DNA of 17,720 bases from CAZSHX01 sp964606895 (GTDB taxonomy: Bacteria > Bacteroidota > Ignavibacteria > Kapaibacteriales > UBA2268), in the NCBI GenBank assembly GCA_964606895.1, contig CAZSHX010000087.1:1-17720 (forward strand), read 5' to 3'. Positions within the stretch are counted from its first letter, which is position 1. The number at the start of each line of letters is the position of its first letter. Below, piece after piece: positions 12,481-17,720 of this stretch. Made by a program: the position numbers and the translations under genes. The notes below the pieces were generated by a model. That model made no database searches and was not told the DNA's origin. It saw only the letters and a program-made list of their open reading frames with translations.

Positions 12481-15400
12481 ATGAAAAAGCTAATATTCAT
12501 TTTAATACTTTTTAGCCAATGCCTAACTGCACAAGATAAGTATCCGACTCCATTTTTATTAAATTGGAACGGTCATACTTCAAGAATGCCCCTAACTATC
12601 GATTCATTCCCGCAAACAAAAATAACGCTTGGATGGCAATGGACTGGTGGACCTGTTAAATTTGATACTTTGATGAGAGTTCAATCAATGGTTGGAATGT
12701 TTGATAATACAATATGGCCACCTAATTCAGATCCAATGCAATACTGCACACTACCTGTATTCTATCGTTTTTACAATGATAGTATCTGGTCAACTGGCGA
12801 CATAACACCAACATTTAATGCGGCTGGGATGGAATTTTCCCCTCTACTTAGAGTAGATACGAACAATCCTAAACTATACTTACCTAATCCTGGCGACCCA
12901 TATCATGCAGCATTCGGTTACGCCTTTATTCACGATTCATTACATATTTTACCCAATGATACGTGTTTAAAAGTATTAAAAAGTGCAAAAACATGGAATC
13001 CATTCGGTGAGGTTATTTTAGCCGAACCTTGGCCTAATGATCAATTTACAACTAATCATAATGGGAAAGTGGGCGGAAGCACACATGATCCTAATGGTGG
13101 TATTGATAATGATGATAATTATTTTGTCATCAATTTACGAAAATTAAAAGATACATCTATTTCATCAAGTACGGTTGTTCTTAAGATAAAATTGCCTTAT
13201 TCACAAGTAGTTAATCAAGGAATCAAGTTGATAAAGTTTGATTCAATCCCTACAAAGAGACCGCTTACACGGATACTTGATTATTATCAAAATCGCGGGG
13301 TAACAGTTAAAGATTCAAGCAGTATATTAAATCCTACAAATGAAATTCAAATCACTTATGGGATGTTATCTGTTCCAGATGTATCAAATATTACTATTTA
13401 TGCTCATTTTACTTGTATTGACAGCCTTGATTTTGTGAAAGATACTTCAAAATATAACCCATATCTGTATAGTGTGATAGCAAATATACCTTCCAAAACA
13501 GTCGCAATTAAGCATCTTAAAATTGAAGTTACTTACATGGGAAATTGCGACATAGGAATTAATTACACAAAGATAATGAATAAAAGATGTTTTCAGTTAC
13601 TTAGAGGTGAGTTCGATAGTCTTGGTACTACGGGAAGTGGCAACACCCAAAGTCCGATAAACGGTTCTATTAGTAATGTAATACAATCTTGTCTTGATGC
13701 CTCCGGTCATGTTAGGAGTACAGGGAGTAACTCTAATATTTTCCGTTTTGTTGGACAAGACGAAACACCTCTTATGATTTGGATAGCAACGAAATATCTA
13801 AATTGTGTAACTGGTGGCTTAGTTACTACTTCGACCAGCAATGAACTCTCGAAAAATTATTATAATTACGTAAATCCTGCTCAACTTTATATGGGGATGA
13901 ATCCTGATAACCAATTAGAAATGGCAGCACCCTATATTAAACGGGCAAACAATGCGTTTTTAGGTATTTCATGGGGACTTTACGGCATAAGTCGCGTAGA
14001 TCCGATATGTAATCATTATTTTGATACTCTTAGTTCGTATTATGAAACTTATCTTGACAATTTTAATTTGAACGGTCATTGTAATCTATTCCATGATATG
14101 CAAACCAATTCAGTTAATGATTCAACCTATTTTGATATTTTAGATAAAAGTTGTGCGGTTCAGGCAAGAATAGAAAGAGTCAGAAATAAATATTTTGCTG
14201 ATCATGATTATCCGAAGGATAATTTGACGACCGATTTTCTTTTTTCTGATAAGCCTTGGTGGGCAAATCTCTGGTGTGGAAGCAATTGGGGTTATTTTTG
14301 GGACGGACAAACCCCAAAAGGTTCTTGCTGGGTAGGTCTTCCCGGTACAAATAGACCAAGAACGGGAGAAGAAATGCGATTTTTTCTAATGAGTACTTTA
14401 TTGATGGGTGCTAAGGGGATGTACTTCGATAGAAGCAACACCTCGGTTATGCCGCCATTAATTTCCGCATGTGGAAATGTTGCGTGGTTTGGTATAGAAG
14501 TAAATTCTCAAAATACATCTTTAACTGGTATGAATTTATTAAATAGCGACTTGATCGGCGGAGATTATTTTAAGGAACAAAATGACCCTTCGGGTATAAG
14601 CAATTATATTGATTTTAATAACATACCTCCCGAAACAGGAGTCAGCAGAGATAGAATTTATTCAGGTATGAAAAGTTCTAGACTTGAGATGAAAAAAATT
14701 CACGACTGGATTCGTGCAAATGATTCTCTATTAATGCGTCTTCGCTTGACAGCATGGCTGAGCAAGGGTTTTAAACAAAGGTACACACAAGACATTGCAA
14801 GATTCGGAACTGATACAATTTTAAAGAAATTTATTCTTCTTGATACAAACTATCTGAAAGTGCGACCTCCGGGCAGGTTAAAATGTTTCTTTCCGGCTTA
14901 CCCCCTTGAGCCTTACTGTGTAGATTTTTTTGAACCTTGGGATAGTGTTTTCCTTGATTTGACGATTTTGCGAGATTCGTCAGACCATAATTTAACGGGA
15001 AATCATTGGATTTTGGGAGTTCAGAACAGGAGAACGGACCCGCTTATGTTTTTCCAAGATACTTTGGAAACACAACCCTCAATGAAATTCTACTCTACTT
15101 ATGAACTTGATACCTTGGCACGTTTTGGTGGAATTACTTTAAATGGTCAATACCATGATAGTACATGGTGGAGAGAAAAAAGAATCAAGCAATTGGGCTG
15201 TCGTGAGGTTACAATTCCCTTTAATTATAAGCCAGTTGATACCACAGAATATTGTTTGCTTAGAATAACTGATGTCGGAGCAGGTACAAGCCTTGAAACT
15301 GACCCATCGGCTTGGTGGTTCAGAGAGCCATTTATGGACAGAATTGATACGGTGATAGGTCAAAATCGTTCAATTACTTTTAATATGCAGCCGGGAAGTG

Positions 15401-17720
15401 GACGTATGTTTAATATAGAAGTCCTGCACCCGGATACAGCCAGGGGTTTTATTTCCCATTCAAATCAATCAAAATTAATATGTTTCCCTGTTGGTCTATC
15501 TCAGGATACAATCAGATATTATTTAACATACCATAAACTTAGACCTGATAAAAACATTAATGGTGTTTATTACCGAAGAAGCCACAAAATAAGTAAAGAC
15601 GACCTAACAGAGAATATAGTTTGGGAACAAGAAGTATGCTTGTCTGATACGGTTTTGAAAAATGATTTACAGACTAAGGCAGACTCTCTCCCCTGTGATT
15701 ATCCGTCAATAGTTGTCAGAAAGGTGGGGGACACAACAAAGGTTTATGTCGCATATACTTGCACTAATCAGGTATCAGGCATTGAATCTTATGTGGTAGA
15801 AAATGTAATAAAATATTTTAATGATATTCTTTCAAATCAATATCAGATAAATACTGGCAGAACGCTGGCGGTCTATCAAAATGGAAACAGAGAAACTTGG
15901 GGGAATGTTGTCATGAATGCAAGTGCAGGAGGAAATTATTACGCATGGTCTGATTCTGTTCCCTACAGTCAGATTGTAACTGCATGGAAAGCTCCTGATG
16001 ATACCTATTTTTTAAATGCGAATAAAGATTCTATTCAGGGATTTGATTATGGCTCCTTTTCCTTTAATCAATTTAAACATCCGTCTTTAAATGTTTACAG
16101 CAATATAGACAATGGAGAAGATAATTGTGCTTTGGTGTTTCAAGGTCATTATTTTGTAACTCCATTATTATACCCGCCAACATATTATGGTTTGGCTAAT
16201 AATATTCAGATTTTTTATACAAGACTTCGGAAAATGCCTACTGGATTAATTCACTATTTGCCTGATATTTTTAGAACTCCTAAATACACAGTTGATACAG
16301 TTTCGAGCCTTGCAAGATTAACCGATTTTTTAGATTCAAGTAATACATACGGTTTTCAGGCAGACAATACTTTCCCTGTAATCATAAGAGATTTGAATAA
16401 TTACAATCAGAATATTTTACCAACAATTCCCAGACGCGACCGAGTATATTGGACAACAAAGTCAGGGAGTTCATTGAGAAGCATGATTTATAAAAGAGCA
16501 ATTGATTTATGGGATTCATCGAACGTTGGAATGAAATACAACGTTTATCCACCTGTTTTGTACAGGGCTAACCCCCAAAGGTCTCTTGAGCAACCTAATG
16601 TGAATAATGGTTATGCAATATCAGGCAGGTCTGAGTCTGTAATTGGTGATATAATTCTTAATTTTACTGCTTCAAGATTACCAGCATTCGGGAAAGAAGT
16701 TTGGCAATATGCTGATAATTTAATATTCTCAAAATATGATACTACGGATATAAAATTGAACACAATTTCCCAAAAACTTTATTTTGGGGAGCAACCCCAT
16801 TTAGCATTAACTAATAAACCACCTGACATTAATAAAATTTGGAAAAACAGAAGGGTATATGAGTTTGACTCATTATCACCACCCCTGATTAAGTCATCAG
16901 CAAGATACTTTTATCGCACTTTGGATGATAATGAAATTGAAGGTGACGCACTTTATGGTTTTACTAACAACTTATCATACTATTATATTAATTTGCCAAA
17001 ATTGAATTTGTTAGAACTGCCAATGTATCTTCCATACGAAAAGATTACAGATAGTGTTTATGGAGATTATTTTGCTCAAATACCAACTGACACTTTATAT
17101 TCAGAATGGTTTAAGGTTATTGACAATGCCAACATCGAGTTTAAATGTTTTGGGTTTGATACAACAAAAGTCAAAGTAATTATTCGTGAACAATATTCCA
17201 ACAATACCGTTGACCTTAGTTTGCCACCTTTGACAACAGACACAACTGGAATCGTAAGACAGTTCACTTTAGTAAACGGCCAGAATTTGTATTATAGACT
17301 GGAATTCATTAATCGTGATAGTACGGCGAATTATTCTGAAAGAGTGATGTTGGAGGGTTTACCATGTCCTGATACTGTCATAGGTAGGACATTTGGTGAT
17401 TCAAGGATACTTATTGATTTGCATGGCAATAAATCCAGTGGAACTGTTACCAGTGAAATCAGCTTGTCTCTCTTCCCAAATCCGGCAGATGAGAATGTCT
17501 ATACGACGGCATATCTGCCCTTGTCAGCTTTCACATGCAGAAGCCAGCATCAAATGATTATTAAGGTCTTTTCAAGTCTTGGCTTTGAACTTTTCCGTCA
17601 GGAAGTTAAATCAGGCGAGACAATATCAATCCCGACAAAAGACTATCCACAGGGAGCATATTTCATTCGAGCAGAAGAAAAAGCAGATGATTACACAATT
17701 GATGTACTTCCGGCAAAAGT
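12481..17720 (+). CDS. Giant T9SS cargo protein, 3' end outside window
   Basis: One uninterrupted frame runs from ATG 12481 to the window edge, at least 1746 residues; I read every codon and found no stop. AAGGAG lies six bases upstream, overlapping the previous gene's stop. Residues 1-18 form a signal peptide (MKKLIFILILFSQCLTAQ). Residues ~460-860 recall a TIM-barrel glycoside hydrolase: MGAKGMYFD (642-650) and the terminal strand WILGVQNRRTDP (843-854) resemble the GAkGi-yf and vvNRR motifs of such enzymes. I cannot assign catalytic residues, so this is a guess. Residues ~1075-1240 hold repeats like PSIVVRKVGDTTKVYVAY and HPSLNVYS...IQIFYTRLRK, typical of secreted propellers. From ~1663 (LSLFPNPADENV) to PQGAYFIRAEE is a T9SS type A sorting domain, so the stop should lie just past the edge. 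It shares an operon with the WD40-like gene. Confidence 0.88.
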   Translation, partial: MKKLIFILILFSQCLTAQDKYPTPFLLNWNGHTSRMPLTIDSFPQTKITLGWQWTGGPVKFDTLMRVQSMVGMFDNTIWPPNSDPMQYCTLPVFYRFYNDSIWSTGDITPTFNAAGMEFSPLLRVDTNNPKLYLPNPGDPYHAAFGYAFIHDSLHILPNDTCLKVLKSAKTWNPFGEVILAEPWPNDQFTTNHNGKVGGSTHDPNGGIDNDDNYFVINLRKLKDTSISSSTVVLKIKLPYSQVVNQGIKLIKFDSIPTKRPLTRILDYYQNRGVTVKDSSSILNPTNEIQITYGMLSVPDVSNITIYAHFTCIDSLDFVKDTSKYNPYLYSVIANIPSKTVAIKHLKIEVTYMGNCDIGINYTKIMNKRCFQLLRGEFDSLGTTGSGNTQSPINGSISNVIQSCLDASGHVRSTGSNSNIFRFVGQDETPLMIWIATKYLNCVTGGLVTTSTSNELSKNYYNYVNPAQLYMGMNPDNQLEMAAPYIKRANNAFLGISWGLYGISRVDPICNHYFDTLSSYYETYLDNFNLNGHCNLFHDMQTNSVNDSTYFDILDKSCAVQARIERVRNKYFADHDYPKDNLTTDFLFSDKPWWANLWCGSNWGYFWDGQTPKGSCWVGLPGTNRPRTGEEMRFFLMSTLLMGAKGMYFDRSNTSVMPPLISACGNVAWFGIEVNSQNTSLTGMNLLNSDLIGGDYFKEQNDPSGISNYIDFNNIPPETGVSRDRIYSGMKSSRLEMKKIHDWIRANDSLLMRLRLTAWLSKGFKQRYTQDIARFGTDTILKKFILLDTNYLKVRPPGRLKCFFPAYPLEPYCVDFFEPWDSVFLDLTILRDSSDHNLTGNHWILGVQNRRTDPLMFFQDTLETQPSMKFYSTYELDTLARFGGITLNGQYHDSTWWREKRIKQLGCREVTIPFNYKPVDTTEYCLLRITDVGAGTSLETDPSAWWFREPFMDRIDTVIGQNRSITFNMQPGSGRMFNIEVLHPDTARGFISHSNQSKLICFPVGLSQDTIRYYLTYHKLRPDKNINGVYYRRSHKISKDDLTENIVWEQEVCLSDTVLKNDLQTKADSLPCDYPSIVVRKVGDTTKVYVAYTCTNQVSGIESYVVENVIKYFNDILSNQYQINTGRTLAVYQNGNRETWGNVVMNASAGGNYYAWSDSVPYSQIVTAWKAPDDTYFLNANKDSIQGFDYGSFSFNQFKHPSLNVYSNIDNGEDNCALVFQGHYFVTPLLYPPTYYGLANNIQIFYTRLRKMPTGLIHYLPDIFRTPKYTVDTVSSLARLTDFLDSSNTYGFQADNTFPVIIRDLNNYNQNILPTIPRRDRVYWTTKSGSSLRSMIYKRAIDLWDSSNVGMKYNVYPPVLYRANPQRSLEQPNVNNGYAISGRSESVIGDIILNFTASRLPAFGKEVWQYADNLIFSKYDTTDIKLNTISQKLYFGEQPHLALTNKPPDINKIWKNRRVYEFDSLSPPLIKSSARYFYRTLDDNEIEGDALYGFTNNLSYYYINLPKLNLLELPMYLPYEKITDSVYGDYFAQIPTDTLYSEWFKVIDNANIEFKCFGFDTTKVKVIIREQYSNNTVDLSLPPLTTDTTGIVRQFTLVNGQNLYYRLEFINRDSTANYSERVMLEGLPCPDTVIGRTFGDSRILIDLHGNKSSGTVTSEISLSLFPNPADENVYTTAYLPLSAFTCRSQHQMIIKVFSSLGFELFRQEVKSGETISIPTKDYPQGAYFIRAEEKADDYTIDVLPAK

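Overview
The window looks like chromosome from a member of the Bacteroidota/Chlorobiota superphylum. The main evidence is three proteins that end, or begin to end, in type IX secretion (T9SS) type A sorting domains (PNP motif near the start, LxxGIYF/QGAYF near the end). Several genes have clear Shine-Dalgarno sequences (AAGGAGG, GGAG), which is more usual in Ignavibacteria/Kapabacteria-like lineages than in classical Bacteroidetes. The lineage is an inference and no taxonomic marker is present. I see no tRNA, rRNA, CRISPR array or transposase.

Left edge (1-781): the 3' end of a T9SS cargo gene, then small palindromes and a strong bidirectional terminator shared with a convergent ECF sigma factor gene (782-1339, minus).

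Housekeeping block (1712-7790, about 50% G+C in lines I counted): a tightly packed minus-strand operon transcribed from 6243 down to 1712. It encodes a soluble PRC-barrel/MgtE-N/CBS protein, an Nramp-related transporter with altered metal-site residues, a DUF971 protein and urocanate hydratase (HutU). Gaps are 6, 7 and 16 bases. A dicarboxylate/amino-acid symporter gene diverges from it. The first two genes look like a Mg2+ (or related divalent cation) uptake pair in which the MgtE sensor domain has been separated from its usual channel and placed beside an Nramp fold. HutU at the operon's end is metabolically unrelated.

Accessory strip (7791-11226): a short HicB-like antitoxin followed by what looks like a deleted hicA toxin remnant; a nested hairpin; two copies of a roughly 140-bp repeat, each with hairpin-forming TTGCATC/GATGCAA arms, separated by 9-nt tandem units; a gene for an unusual 364-residue protein with an excisionase-type HTH at its C-terminus; a MITE-like inverted-repeat element; and an AT-rich dyad with an 18-bp direct repeat.

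Right block (11227-17720, about 30% G+C in the lines counted): a two-gene operon, 3 bases apart, for exported T9SS cargo. The first is a 416-residue WD40-like beta-propeller protein. The second is a giant protein, at least 1746 residues, open to the window edge. It has weak glycoside-hydrolase-like and propeller-like signatures and a sorting domain that is more G+C-rich than the rest of the gene. I infer that both act at the cell surface or outside the cell.
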